Assembly (NCBI GenBank): GCA_964591295.1
Contig: CAZQAG010000001.1
Span: 32,157 to 96,156, forward strand
DNA: 64,000 nucleotides
Direction of reading: 5' to 3'
DNA from: VAXT01 sp964591295
GTDB taxonomy: Bacteria > Actinomycetota > Thermoleophilia > Gaiellales > Gaiellaceae
In this document: positions 17,361-25,522 of the stretch, piece by piece
How positions within the stretch are numbered: position 1 is the first letter of the stretch
Layout of the letters: each line of letters opens with the position of its first letter
Position numbers and translations under genes: made by a program
Notes under the pieces: generated by a model
The model's input: the letters and a program-made list of their open reading frames with translations, nothing else
Databases searched by the model: none
What the model was told of the DNA's origin: nothing

Positions 17361-18345
17361 CGAGCTTCCAGTAGCCGCCCACCACAGGGTTCGCCGCTCG
17401 GAGCAGGGCAGGTACCGGCACCATTCCGGGAGCGAACGTCGGCGTCATGTACGCGGCCAGGTCGCGGTCGCGGACGCTCCGGAGCTGCTGCGTGGATCGC
17501 CTGCGCCGTGCGACGAGACGAGCATGCCGTGCGAGCCACCCCCACCCTGCAACCTTGTCGCCCAGCCAGTGCTCCCTGGCGGCGATCGCCACCATGCCGA
17601 GCTCCGTGGCGACGAGAAGAGGCGACAAGAGCAGGAGCTGCCGCGCCGAATACGAGGAGAGGACGAAAACGAGTCGATTGCGCTCGAGGAAGTAGCTCTT
17701 GCGCGGATTGCGCTTGTACTCGTACTCGTGGAAGACGTCCGCGGCAGGGTCGAGGACGACGCGATACCCGGCGAGCCGCGCGCGCCAGCCGAGCTCCAGA
17801 TCCTCCAGGTACATGAAGAGCTCTTCGGCGAAGCCGCCGAGCTCCCGGAACGTCTCCGCGCGAATCGCCATCGCCGTGCCGCTGGGAGCAGGAACGTCCT
17901 GGAGCCGGTCCACGGTGTCAGCCGGCTCGCCGAAGCCACCTGCCCACCCGATGCCGGTGACGTGCACCTGAACGCCCGAGGAGTTGAGCTTCTCCGGATC
18001 GTCGAGCAGCCGCAGGCGCGCCATCGCGATCCCGACCTTCGGATCCTCGAGGGTCCGGGCGAGCTGCGCGATCGCCCCGGGCGCGACGACGGTATCGGGA
18101 TTCAGGAACGCAAGGACGTCGCCGGTCGCCTCGCTCGCCGCAACGTTGTTCGCGCCGCCGAAACCGAGGTTTTCCCCTGGCTCGAGGACCCGCACACCGT
18201 CGCGCCGCCGGGCTTCCTCGATCTCCGGGCCGCCGTCGCCGTTGTCGACGACGAGGACCTCGTCAGCCTCGCCCGTCAGCGAGTCGAGGCATCTCGTCAG
18301 AGATGACCCCGTCTGGTAGGCGACCGTGACGACCGAGACGCTCAA
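17344..18345 (-). CDS. Family 2 glycosyltransferase (rhamnosyltransferase-like), paralogue of 2010-3017
   Basis: 333 residues starting with TTG. It has SVVTVAYQTGSSL, VVDNGDGGPEIEE, FLNPDTVVAPG (NPD at 82-84) and MYLEDLELGWRARLAG. It shares long runs with the GT2 at 2010-3017, including VGIAMARLRL and HEYEYKRNPRKSYFLERNRL, showing duplication within this locus or common recruitment. A C-terminal hydrophobic patch (QLLLLSPLLVATELG) suggests membrane contact. It sits 6 nt after a methyltransferase gene in a minus-strand run. Confidence 0.85.
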   Translation of the reverse strand: MSVSVVTVAYQTGSSLTRCLDSLTGEADEVLVVDNGDGGPEIEEARRRDGVRVLEPGENLGFGGANNVAASEATGDVLAFLNPDTVVAPGAIAQLARTLEDPKVGIAMARLRLLDDPEKLNSSGVQVHVTGIGWAGGFGEPADTVDRLQDVPAPSGTAMAIRAETFRELGGFAEELFMYLEDLELGWRARLAGYRVVLDPAADVFHEYEYKRNPRKSYFLERNRLVFVLSSYSARQLLLLSPLLVATELGMVAIAAREHWLGDKVAGWGWLARHARLVARRRRSTQQLRSVRDRDLAAYMTPTFAPGMVPVPALLRAANPVVGGYWKLVRKML

Positions 18346-18350
18346 TCGGC

Positions 18351-19109
18351 CTACGCCCGGCGGACGTAGTAGCGAAGGCTGCGAATCCCGTCCGTCCGCT
18401 TCGGGTGCTCCTCGACGAGCTCGACCCTCCCGCCGGCCCCTTCAACGGTCTCTCGCACGTCCGGCTCGGAGATCGCGAGCAACCTAGTCGGCATGAGCCG
18501 CAACCGCTTGAGAAGCAGGTCTCCGGGTATGCCAACCCCGCGGAGGAGGCTGTAGGCCCGGCGGCGCGGCTGAAGGTGGAGCGAGAGCGGCAGGTGTGCC
18601 AGCGTCTGGAAGACCACGAGCCCGCCGGGCCGCAGCACCCGGACGAACTCGGACAGGTATGCGCGCAGAAGCTCGCGCCGCGGCAGGTGCTGCAGGACGA
18701 GCGTCGTGTAGACGAGGTCGAAGGACGAAGCTTCGAAGACGGAGAGGTCGGGCTTCACGTTGACCACGAAACTGGAGCCCCGAACATCGTCGTTGAGCTC
18801 GCGGGCCAGCCGAACCATCTCCTCCGAGATGTCCACTCCGACGGCCTCGTCGAAGTGGCCCGCGAGCGCACGGGTCAAGCGGCCGACGCCGCAGCCGAAG
18901 TCGAGAGCCCGTCCCATCCGCTCGACGCCTCCTACCTGCGCGACGAGCTCGAGCAGTTCGGCGATCTCCTGCTCGCCGGTGGCGAAGAACTTCTCCGTGT
19001 CCCAGCGGCCGCCTCGCTGGTCGGGCCCGGCGAGGATCGCCCAGAGCGGATCCGCGGCGGCGAGCTCCTCCCAGTCCCGACCGTGGCGCTCGAGTGAAGA
19101 GGTCTTCAT
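18351..19109 (-). CDS. Class I SAM-dependent methyltransferase
   Basis: 252 residues. ALDFGCGVGRLTRALAGHF is motif I (about 67-85), GVDISEEMVRLA motif II, DLVYTTLVLQHLPRREL motif III and LRPGGLVVFQT the later strand, all conserved. It lies 3 nt after the WbaP-type gene's stop and just before a GT2 gene, so it is part of the same minus-strand operon. A sugar O-methyltransferase is likely; the acceptor is unknown. Confidence 0.85.
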   Translation of the reverse strand: MKTSSLERHGRDWEELAAADPLWAILAGPDQRGGRWDTEKFFATGEQEIAELLELVAQVGGVERMGRALDFGCGVGRLTRALAGHFDEAVGVDISEEMVRLARELNDDVRGSSFVVNVKPDLSVFEASSFDLVYTTLVLQHLPRRELLRAYLSEFVRVLRPGGLVVFQTLAHLPLSLHLQPRRRAYSLLRGVGIPGDLLLKRLRLMPTRLLAISEPDVRETVEGAGGRVELVEEHPKRTDGIRSLRYYVRRA

Positions 19110-19112
19110 TCC

Positions 19113-20648
19113 CTAGTAGGCACCGCGACTGACGAGGACGGCGGGGATCGTCTTCAGCAGGATCGAGACGTCGAGCCAGATCGACCAGTGCTCGAGGTAG
19201 TAGAAGTCGAGCCGGACGAGGTCGTCGAAGCTGAGGCTCGACCGGCCTGCGACCTGCCAGAGCCCGGTCATGCCGGGCAGGACGAGGTAACGCTTCCGGT
19301 GCCACGGCTCCAGGAGCTCGTAGTCGCGCACGGGAAGCGGGCGCGGCCCGACGAGGCTCATCTCGCCCCGCAGCACGTTCAGCACCTGCGGGATCTCGTC
19401 GATCGACAACCGCCGCAGCACCTTTCCGACACGCGTGACGCGGGGGTCGTCGCGGATCTTGAAGAGGGCGCCTTCGGCCTCGTTGTCCTCTTCGAGGCCG
19501 GCCTGCTGGGCCTCTGCGTTGGCGTACATCGTGCGGAACTTGAGCATGCCGAAGCCCCGTTCGTTCAGACCGACCCTCTGGTCGCGGAAGAACACTGGGC
19601 CGCGTGAGTCGAGCTTGATCGCGAGAGCGATCAGCAACCAGATCGGCAAGCCGGCGACGACCATGATCGCGCTGAGAATCCAGTCGAATCCGCGCTTGAC
19701 GACCCAGTCGGCGCCGGCGAATACGGGCGGCCGGAGCTCGAAAAGCGGCACGCCCTGTCCGGGCACGTACTCGCCCCGCCGTTCGATGAGCAGCTCGGTC
19801 GCGCGCGGAGCGACCCGCACCTTGACGCCGCGCCGGTGGGCCTGCTCGACGATCTCGACCAGCTCCCGGTCGTTGAAGTCGGAGTCGGTCACGATCAGCT
19901 CGTCCACCTCGCGCCGAGCGAGGACAGTGGGGAGCGACGCCAGGTTCCCCAGCACGGGCAGGCCTGCGCCGTCGGAGGAGATCGCGACAGCTCCGATGAA
20001 GTCGTAGTCGATTCCCCCGCGGCTCGCGCCAAGAGTCCGCCGAAGCCGCGCCAGGCTCTCACCCTCGCCCACGAGGATCGCGCGGCGCCGTACTCCCGCG
20101 AGCTTGAGCAAGTCGCCGGTGACGACGTCGTAGCTCCCCCGCAGCAGGCCGATGCAGATCGACGTCAGGATCACCGCCGTCGGCGCAAGCCCGTACGTGC
20201 CGAACCGGTGGCCGACGCCGAGAGCGAAGATCATCGTGATCACGGCGGCAAGAGTGAGCGAGGCCAGAATCCGGCCGAACCCGCCCCGTCGCTCGCGCTC
20301 GGCATAGAGACCCGCCTGCCAGAAGACGAGCACCGTGATCAGGGTCAGAAAGGGCAGCCATTCGGTCTCGGCGTTCCACAGGAATCCCCAGAGAGGACCG
20401 CCGTCACCGTAGACGAGCTCACGCAGCGCCAGGGCGACATAGACGCCCAGCACGAGCCCGACGAGGTCGAGGACGATCAGCGCCGCGATGCTCGCCGCGC
20501 GCCTCACGGCCCCGCGAATCGGGAAGTACGGGCTGGTCGACCTGATGTCGCCTAGGGGTGCAGCGTCGCCACTCTCGTCCCGGCGGCTCGGGACGGACGA
20601 GGGCGGCCGCGCCGGAGGCGCTTGTTCAGTAGCCACGGGCCGCTCCAT
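19113..20648 (-). CDS. Initiating sugar-phosphate transferase (WbaP/polyprenyl glycosylphosphotransferase family)
   Basis: 511 residues, the full-length form of the family. A Ser/Pro/Arg-rich cytosolic N-terminus (1 to about 45) is followed by four to five membrane segments (about 48-175), a Rossmann-like CoA_binding_3 middle domain (RRAILVGEGESLARLRR near 188), and the catalytic bac_transf domain from about 315: KLDSRGPVFFRDQRVGLNER, KFRTMYANAE, RLSIDEIPQVLNVLRGEMSLVGPRPLP and PGMTGLWQV. It transfers a hexose-1-phosphate (Gal, Glc or similar) to undecaprenyl phosphate and so starts repeat-unit assembly. A second, shorter initiating transferase at 24923 implies two separate glycans. Confidence 0.92.
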   Translation of the reverse strand: MERPVATEQAPPARPPSSVPSRRDESGDAAPLGDIRSTSPYFPIRGAVRRAASIAALIVLDLVGLVLGVYVALALRELVYGDGGPLWGFLWNAETEWLPFLTLITVLVFWQAGLYAERERRGGFGRILASLTLAAVITMIFALGVGHRFGTYGLAPTAVILTSICIGLLRGSYDVVTGDLLKLAGVRRRAILVGEGESLARLRRTLGASRGGIDYDFIGAVAISSDGAGLPVLGNLASLPTVLARREVDELIVTDSDFNDRELVEIVEQAHRRGVKVRVAPRATELLIERRGEYVPGQGVPLFELRPPVFAGADWVVKRGFDWILSAIMVVAGLPIWLLIALAIKLDSRGPVFFRDQRVGLNERGFGMLKFRTMYANAEAQQAGLEEDNEAEGALFKIRDDPRVTRVGKVLRRLSIDEIPQVLNVLRGEMSLVGPRPLPVRDYELLEPWHRKRYLVLPGMTGLWQVAGRSSLSFDDLVRLDFYYLEHWSIWLDVSILLKTIPAVLVSRGAY

Positions 20649-20675
20649 GATACGGCCCGCGGGCGCCTCCCAGCC

Positions 20676-21830
20676 TTACTTGGGCATCCGCTTGAAGGCC
20701 AGCCAGCTCGGCTTCCGTCGACCGGAAGACGTGAAGAAGCCCGACTGCCACCCGTCCATCCCGGGCCGTCTTGCTTCATCCTTGATCAGGAACCAGATCA
20801 TCATGTCGATGCTCGGATGGGCGCGGGCGATGGCGAATGCCTGCGACAGATAGCGCGCCTGCTTTGCGAACGAGACTCCGAAGTACCGGTCCGGAGGATT
20901 CGTCTGGAAGCCGTACTCGGTCAGCCAGATGCGTTTCGGACCGTAGAGCCGCCTCACATCCCTGATCAAGACATTGATGTTCGCGAGCGTCACGGCCGTT
21001 CCCTTGAGCGGGGGCTGTGTCTTGGGTGTCTCGCTCCGGTGGCCGTAATACGGATGATGCGCGTAGGCATCGAACCGGGCCCCGGCCCGTTTCATGCCGC
21101 GGAGGAACGGAATCGGCGACAGCGAGGACCGCGGCTGCCGGCCGCTGTTGTTCCCCCTCGGAGCGGTCACTCCACACGCGACTTTCTCCCGGGCCAGCCC
21201 GGTTAGGTGGATCCCCGACCAGATCGCGTTGCACATCTGGGCGTAGATGCGCGGGCTGACGGCGACGTAGCCCCGGCGGCCTTTTGCTTTGAGGAACTGC
21301 GGCCTGAGGAACACGGGGTTGTTCGGCTCGTTCCAGGCCAGCCAGTAGCGCACAGCCGGCAGCGGCGGCTCGTCGGGCGTTGGCCGGAAGGTACCGCTGT
21401 AGCGCTTCGCCGCCGCGTACGCGAAGTTCCGCAGGTCGATCATCCGGCGAGGCGCGCGGTTCTGCTTCTTCACCGGCCCCGCCGCCCACCTGGGCGTCCA
21501 GAGGATCGAGAAGACGATCTTGATTCGGTTTTCCTTCGAGCGTTTGACCAGCGCGTCGTACATGGACCAGTCGTACGCCGGATCGGCGGGATCGACTGCT
21601 CTCGCGGGCCTCCGGCTGCGAGCGACCCCGCTCGCGCCACCCCAGTAGAGGTTGACGCGGAGCGCCTCGACACCAAGGCTCTTGTACTGCGGGAAGGCCC
21701 AGTCCGGGTTCCCGATCGACGCCTGCTCGTCGAAGATGCCGACGATGAGGCCCCGCGATGGCTTGGCCGACGGCGCCGCCAGCCCGGCGAGCAGAGCAAC
21801 GACCGCGGCGATGATCAGCTGCCTACGCAC
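20676..21830 (-). CDS. Secreted glycoside hydrolase (GH5/GH39-like TIM barrel)
   Basis: 384 residues with an N-terminal signal sequence (RRQLIIAAVVALLAGLAAPSA). The TIM-barrel features are GVEALRVNLYWGG near 53-65, LAWNEPNNP with the putative acid/base E168, and IWLTEYGFQTNP with the putative nucleophile E305. The pairing of NEP and TEYG is typical of clan GH-A. It probably trims or releases extracellular polysaccharide. The start is GTG, with a weak AAGGA 11 nt upstream. The start codon lies inside the truncated epimerase remnant (21823-21915), in another frame, and the gene seems to be expressed from that remnant's promoter. Confidence 0.8.
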   Translation of the reverse strand: MRRQLIIAAVVALLAGLAAPSAKPSRGLIVGIFDEQASIGNPDWAFPQYKSLGVEALRVNLYWGGASGVARSRRPARAVDPADPAYDWSMYDALVKRSKENRIKIVFSILWTPRWAAGPVKKQNRAPRRMIDLRNFAYAAAKRYSGTFRPTPDEPPLPAVRYWLAWNEPNNPVFLRPQFLKAKGRRGYVAVSPRIYAQMCNAIWSGIHLTGLAREKVACGVTAPRGNNSGRQPRSSLSPIPFLRGMKRAGARFDAYAHHPYYGHRSETPKTQPPLKGTAVTLANINVLIRDVRRLYGPKRIWLTEYGFQTNPPDRYFGVSFAKQARYLSQAFAIARAHPSIDMMIWFLIKDEARRPGMDGWQSGFFTSSGRRKPSWLAFKRMPK

Positions 21831-21915
21831 TGACGCGGTAATCCTTCGCGAGCGGGTACTCGCAGAGATGAGAGCCGAGAAAGCCGGCTCCGCCGGTGAT
21901 GACAGCGCTGGGCAC
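21823..21915 (-). pseudogene. Truncated NAD-dependent epimerase/dehydratase (first 30 codons only)
   Basis: A GTG at 21915 opens a reading frame of 30 codons whose first 19 residues, VPSAVITGGAGFLGSHLCE, are an unmistakable extended-SDR start: first beta strand, GGxGFxGSH dinucleotide-binding loop and first helix. The following YPLAKDYRV matches the helix and second strand of sugar-nucleotide epimerases, then the frame hits TAG. The remaining 280 or so residues expected for such an enzyme are gone, and the glycoside hydrolase gene begins 85 nt inside the remnant in another frame. It reads as the 5' end of a gene cut by a deletion or replacement. It might survive as a short leader peptide. Confidence 0.75.
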
Positions 21916-21923
21916 GAGGGCGC

Positions 21924-21929
21924 AGGATA
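21924..21929 (-). promoter_or_regulatory. Putative -10 hexamer (TATCCT) retained by the epimerase remnant
   Basis: TATCCT on the minus strand ends 8 nt before the remnant's GTG, the same leaderless geometry as intact genes in this window. It is the most likely promoter for the glycoside hydrolase and the downstream WbaP, methyltransferase and GT2 genes. Confidence 0.45.
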
Positions 21930-21984
21930 GCCACGTCCTCGGCGCGGCCCTCCGATCCTTACGAACTTCTAACCGTGGCTCCTA

Positions 21985-22926
21985 TCAGCGCAACTCGCGG
22001 TTCGACTCCATGTCGAACAGCATCGCGAACAGGGTGAACAGGAGGCCCGCGATCAGGAACAGGGCGACGAGGACGACCGTTGCGACGGTCAGTTCGTTGC
22101 CGAGGATACGAAGGATCGTGACGGTTGCCCCGAGCACGATCCCGAGCAGCGAGAAGAGGATGCCGAAGACCCAGAAGAAGACGAGCGGGTGGAAGTCGCG
22201 GATCACGTACTTCTCGCGCATCCGCCAGAAGAACGCCTTTGTCAGCAGCCAGGAGATGGCCGGGATCACTCGGCGAAGGCGAATCCCCGAGGTCTCGCCC
22301 ACACCGTAGACCGGGCGCGAGGGCACGTCCCGCACCCGCGCGTTGATCACGTTCAGGTGCACGAGCATGTCGTTCGGAAAGCCGTAGCGCTTGTAGATGC
22401 GGTCAAGGTCGAGCAACTCGAGCGTCGGGCGGCCGATCGCGGTGTAGCCCGACTGTGAGTCCGCGATGTGCCAGTAGCCCGAGGCGATCTTCGTCAGGAG
22501 CGAGAGCACCGCGTTGCCGAGGTAGCGCGTGTGCGGAATCAGCTCCCAGGCGCGGCCCGTGAAGAGCCGGTTCGCCTTCGCGTAGTCCACCTCGCCGCGG
22601 ACGACGGGCGCCGCGATCGCCTCCAGGTCGTCGGGGTCCATCTGGTTGTCGCCGGCCATCACGCACGTCACGTCGATCCCCTCGTCGAGCGCGTGCCGGT
22701 AGCCGGTGAGGATCGCGGCGCCGACGCCCTGGTTGCGCTCGTGCGAGATCACCTCGACTCGGGGGTCGCCGGATGCGCGGGCACCCTCGGCCGTGCCGTC
22801 GCGGGACGCGTCGTCGACGACGAAGACCCGGTCGACGAACTCTGGGATCCCGCTCAGCATCGTGCCGATGAGGCGCTCCTCGTCGAACGCCGGCACGACG
22901 ACGGCGACCCGCTTTCCCTCGAGCAT
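21985..22926 (-). CDS. Polyprenyl-phosphate glycosyltransferase, GT2 (DPM1-like) with two C-terminal membrane segments
   Basis: 313 residues. VAVVVPAFDEERLI opens the GT-A domain, followed by VDDASRDGT and MAGDNQMDP in the DxD position. SGYTAIGR and GFPNDMLVHLN match the dolichyl-phosphate mannose synthase group. Two hydrophobic segments near 242-265 and 275-300 (PLVFFWVFGILFSLLGIVLG) form a membrane anchor. The start and the upstream Wzz-like stop share bases (TAATG), so translation is coupled. It probably makes a polyprenyl-linked monosaccharide donor. Confidence 0.87.
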   Translation of the reverse strand: MLEGKRVAVVVPAFDEERLIGTMLSGIPEFVDRVFVVDDASRDGTAEGARASGDPRVEVISHERNQGVGAAILTGYRHALDEGIDVTCVMAGDNQMDPDDLEAIAAPVVRGEVDYAKANRLFTGRAWELIPHTRYLGNAVLSLLTKIASGYWHIADSQSGYTAIGRPTLELLDLDRIYKRYGFPNDMLVHLNVINARVRDVPSRPVYGVGETSGIRLRRVIPAISWLLTKAFFWRMREKYVIRDFHPLVFFWVFGILFSLLGIVLGATVTILRILGNELTVATVVLVALFLIAGLLFTLFAMLFDMESNRELR

Positions 22927-23789
22927 TACTGGCGGCCGGTTCGCGCGGCGATCGGCTCCCAGAGGAGCGCGGCGAGGAAGCCGAGGAGGAGCCCGATCAG
23001 GCCCGCGACCGCCGCCGAGTTACGCGTGCTCCGCGCGGTTGTCTTGGTTGCTGCCCCTCGGTCGATGATGCGCGGGAGCTCGACTTGCTCGGCCAGGGCC
23101 AGCAGCTGACGGGCCTGGAGACGGGCCTGCTCGAGCGTCCCGCGCCGCTGCTCCACGCTCAGGAGCAGGGTGGCCAGGGTCAGCCGCTCGGTCCCGGAGG
23201 CACCCCGCATGGCGGCCTCCGTCTCTTCGATGTGCCTGTCGATCGCTGCGAGCTGGCGGTTGTCGGATGCGAGCTCCTCTTGAAAGGTTTGCCTCTTCAA
23301 TCTCGCGTAGCCACCGACCTCGTCCACGATCCGGTCGGCGATGGCGACGGTCGCCCTGCCGACCTCGCCCCGCCGGCTCCCCTTCACGGAGACGACGTAA
23401 AGCTGGCTGGGAAGGGTCCTCGCGACGCCGGTCCTGATCGCTCGCGTCGAGACGCCGGCCCGCAGCTCGCGCCGGGACATGCCCGACTCCGCCGAGACCT
23501 CCGCGATCGTCTCCTGCCCGCGGGCTATGCGCGCGACGGTGTTCGGGTTCGTCGCGATGGTCTGGAGCACACCGGTGCCCCCGGGGCCGTAGGGCGTGCC
23601 GGCGTAGACCGTTGCTTCCGCGCGGAAGACCTCCTTGCCTCCGAGTGCGAGCAGATAGCCGAAGGCGAGCCCGACGACGATCCCCAGGAGCAGGAGCCAC
23701 CACCGCGCGACGAGAGCGTCGAAGTAGCGGCCGATGTCCACTTCGCGCTCGGCGTCGAGGTCGGGCTCGTTATGCGCCTTCGTGCTCAT
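22926..23789 (-). CDS. Chain-length determinant/polysaccharide co-polymerase (Wzz domain)
   Basis: 287 residues with two flanking membrane segments: WWLLLLGIVVGLAFGYLLAL near 29-48 and AAVAGLIGLLLGFLAALLW near 258-276. Between them lies an extracytoplasmic helical domain with coiled-coil potential (RQTFQEELASDNRQLAAIDRH and neighbours). The layout is that of Wzz/PCP proteins that set chain length in Wzy-dependent polymerisation. No BY-kinase domain is fused or adjacent, and no Wza-like export pore is in the window. ATGA overlap with the upstream ATP-grasp gene indicates coupling. Confidence 0.82.
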   Translation of the reverse strand: MSTKAHNEPDLDAEREVDIGRYFDALVARWWLLLLGIVVGLAFGYLLALGGKEVFRAEATVYAGTPYGPGGTGVLQTIATNPNTVARIARGQETIAEVSAESGMSRRELRAGVSTRAIRTGVARTLPSQLYVVSVKGSRRGEVGRATVAIADRIVDEVGGYARLKRQTFQEELASDNRQLAAIDRHIEETEAAMRGASGTERLTLATLLLSVEQRRGTLEQARLQARQLLALAEQVELPRIIDRGAATKTTARSTRNSAAVAGLIGLLLGFLAALLWEPIAARTGRQ

Positions 23790-24790
23790 GCTTCACCCGG
23801 CTCGCTCGCGATGGGCTCGGGCAGCTCTTCAGCGAACGGCTCGAGCCGCCCGTCTCCGTCCTCGGTCAGGCAGAGGTCTGAGAAGAAGCGCGTCATGACC
23901 ACACCTTCGCGGAACTCACCGACGGTCGGCTCCGGCCGCTCTCCGTTCGCAAGCGCGAGCGCGAGCTCCGGGTAGCGGCTGCCCGCCGCTAGCGGCAATG
24001 GGAACCCACCGCCGAAGCGAGGGTTGACGTCGGTGACGAGCAATGAGCCGTCCGGCTCGCGGAAGCACTGGATGTTGGCCGGGCCCCAGATCGGCAGCGC
24101 CTCGGCGACGCGCCGGCCGTGCTCGATCAGGTCCCAGTCCTTAATCGTCATCCCCTTGATCGATTCGCCGCCCTTCGACTCGATCATCGTCCGCGGAATC
24201 GCGTTCAGGCACCGGCCGTCGAAGTCGCTGAAGACGTCGACCGAGTACTCCTCGCCCCGGCAAAGCGCCTGGACGAACGAAGGAACGGGCGTCCGCGCGA
24301 GCTGGAAGTCGAGCTCGTCGCGGTCGTGCGCTGGGTAGATGTGGCGCGAGCCGAAGCCCTCGCGAGCCTTGACGAGCACCGGGAACTCGAGCTCCGCCGG
24401 GAGCGCCTCAGGCAGCCAACTCGAAGGAGACGGGATTCCGAGCCCCTCGAAGGTCTCGTGGGCCAGGTACTTGTCGCCCATCTGTTCGGTCACCTCGACC
24501 GGCGGCAGGAGCAGAGCGGCGCCGAGGTCTTTACGTGCACCGGCGAGGATCATCTGGTCGAGATCGGTGAGCGGGACGACGAGGTCGATGCCGTGCTCGG
24601 AGACGAGCTCGGCGAGCTGGGACACGTAGCCGGGGTCGTCCACGCGGAGGACGAGCTCGTAGCTGTCCGCGTGGTAGAGGGCGGGTGCAAGCGGGTTGAC
24701 GTCGGCGGCAACAGTCGTCGCGCCGGCCCGTCCGAAGGCCGAGACGATGTCGACGCGCTGACCTGCGCAAGTGAAGAGGACCGCCGTCAC
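23786..24790 (-). CDS. ATP-grasp domain protein (CarB-like carboxylate-amine ligase), copy 1 of 3
   Basis: 334 residues. A pre-ATP-grasp N-domain (VLFTCAGQRVDIVSAFGR) is followed by an ATP-grasp core: FPVLVKAREGFGSRHIY, QALCRGEEYSVDVFSDFDG, ANIQCFREPDG and VTDVNPRFGGGFPLP, the last supplying the Mg-binding Glu/Asn-type residues. Family members ligate a carboxylate to an amine with ATP. In a glycan locus this suggests amino-acid or amide decoration of a sugar, or synthesis of a modified precursor; the real substrate is unknown. GTG start, no Shine-Dalgarno, and a TACCCT hexamer 8 nt before it. It heads the wzz and GT2 unit. Confidence 0.82.
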   Translation of the reverse strand: MTAVLFTCAGQRVDIVSAFGRAGATTVAADVNPLAPALYHADSYELVLRVDDPGYVSQLAELVSEHGIDLVVPLTDLDQMILAGARKDLGAALLLPPVEVTEQMGDKYLAHETFEGLGIPSPSSWLPEALPAELEFPVLVKAREGFGSRHIYPAHDRDELDFQLARTPVPSFVQALCRGEEYSVDVFSDFDGRCLNAIPRTMIESKGGESIKGMTIKDWDLIEHGRRVAEALPIWGPANIQCFREPDGSLLVTDVNPRFGGGFPLPLAAGSRYPELALALANGERPEPTVGEFREGVVMTRFFSDLCLTEDGDGRLEPFAEELPEPIASEPGEA

Positions 24791-24798
24791 GGCGAAAG

Positions 24799-24804
24799 AG
24801 GGTA
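24799..24804 (-). promoter_or_regulatory. Putative -10 hexamer (TACCCT), leaderless, for the ATP-grasp-wzz-GT2 unit
   Basis: TACCCT on the minus strand ends 8 nt before the GTG at 24790. No purine-rich ribosome-binding site lies between. Confidence 0.5.
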
Positions 24805-24862
24805 ACGACTCGGCGGAAATCGCCCCTCGGGAAACGTCACGATTCCGGCACAGACGCGTTTC

Positions 24863-24870
24863 ACACGTGT
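24863..24870. promoter_or_regulatory. Short palindrome ACACGTGT in a 132-bp intergenic region
   Basis: The 132 bp between the initiating transferase stop and the ATP-grasp start hold the TACCCT hexamer and, about 60 bp upstream of it, a perfect 8-bp palindrome (ACACGTGT) within an imperfect longer one (TTTCACACGTGTCACA). This could be an operator or part of a terminator for the upstream gene, but no T-tract follows. I see no gene here. Confidence 0.25.
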
Positions 24871-24922
24871 CACACCTTTCTCAGTACGATCGCAGCGGGG
24901 AGGAGGTGGAGCGAACCTTCTT

Positions 24923-25522
24923 TTAAGGCTTTTTCCGGGCGTCGCCGGCCCGCCAGCCGCCGGTCTCCCCCTTGTAGGTGCCGCCGAAGAGCGCGCTCGG
25001 GGTGCGGAGCAGGATCTTCAGGTCGACGCTCGCGGAGCGGTTCTCGACGTACCAGACGTCGAGCTCGATCCGCTCCTCCCAGGGCAGCGAAGCGCGCCCG
25101 TGGATCTGTGCCCAGCCGGTGATGCCCGGCTTCACCTCGAGCCGCTTCCGCTGCCGCGGCGTGTACTGCTCCACCTGGTAGGCAAGCGTCGGGCGCGGCC
25201 CGATCAGGCTCATCTCCCCGCGCACGACGTTCCAGAGCTGAGGAAGCTCGTCGAGCGAGAGGCGCCGCAGCGCCCGACCGACCCGGGTGATGCGCGAATC
25301 TCCGCGGTTGACCGCCAACCCCGCTCCCTGCTGCTCCGCGCCAACCACCATCGTCCTCAGCTTTACGAGCTCGAACTCGCGCCCGTCCTGACCCACCCGG
25401 CGTTGCCGGTAGAGCACGGGGCCCCGGTCCTCGAGCTTGATCGCAAGCGCCGCCACGGCCAGCGCCGGGCTAGCGAGAGCGAGTCCGAGCGAAGCGCCGG
25501 CGACATCGAGCACGCGGTTCAC
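24923..25522 (-). CDS. Initiating sugar-phosphate transferase, short form (ExoY/PglC-like)
   Basis: 199 residues: one hydrophobic N-terminal segment (ASLGLALASPALAVAALAIK) and the catalytic domain, with LEDRGPVLYRQRRVGQDG, KLRTMVVGAEQQG, RLSLDELPQLWNVVRGEMSL and PGITGWAQIHGRASLPWEER. This is the minimal phosphoglycosyltransferase that loads undecaprenyl phosphate. The GTG at 25522 was chosen because it overlaps the upstream stop as GTGA and begins at the membrane segment. It duplicates the role of the WbaP-type gene at 19113, so two repeat-unit pathways probably coexist. Confidence 0.9.
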   Translation of the reverse strand: MNRVLDVAGASLGLALASPALAVAALAIKLEDRGPVLYRQRRVGQDGREFELVKLRTMVVGAEQQGAGLAVNRGDSRITRVGRALRRLSLDELPQLWNVVRGEMSLIGPRPTLAYQVEQYTPRQRKRLEVKPGITGWAQIHGRASLPWEERIELDVWYVENRSASVDLKILLRTPSALFGGTYKGETGGWRAGDARKKP

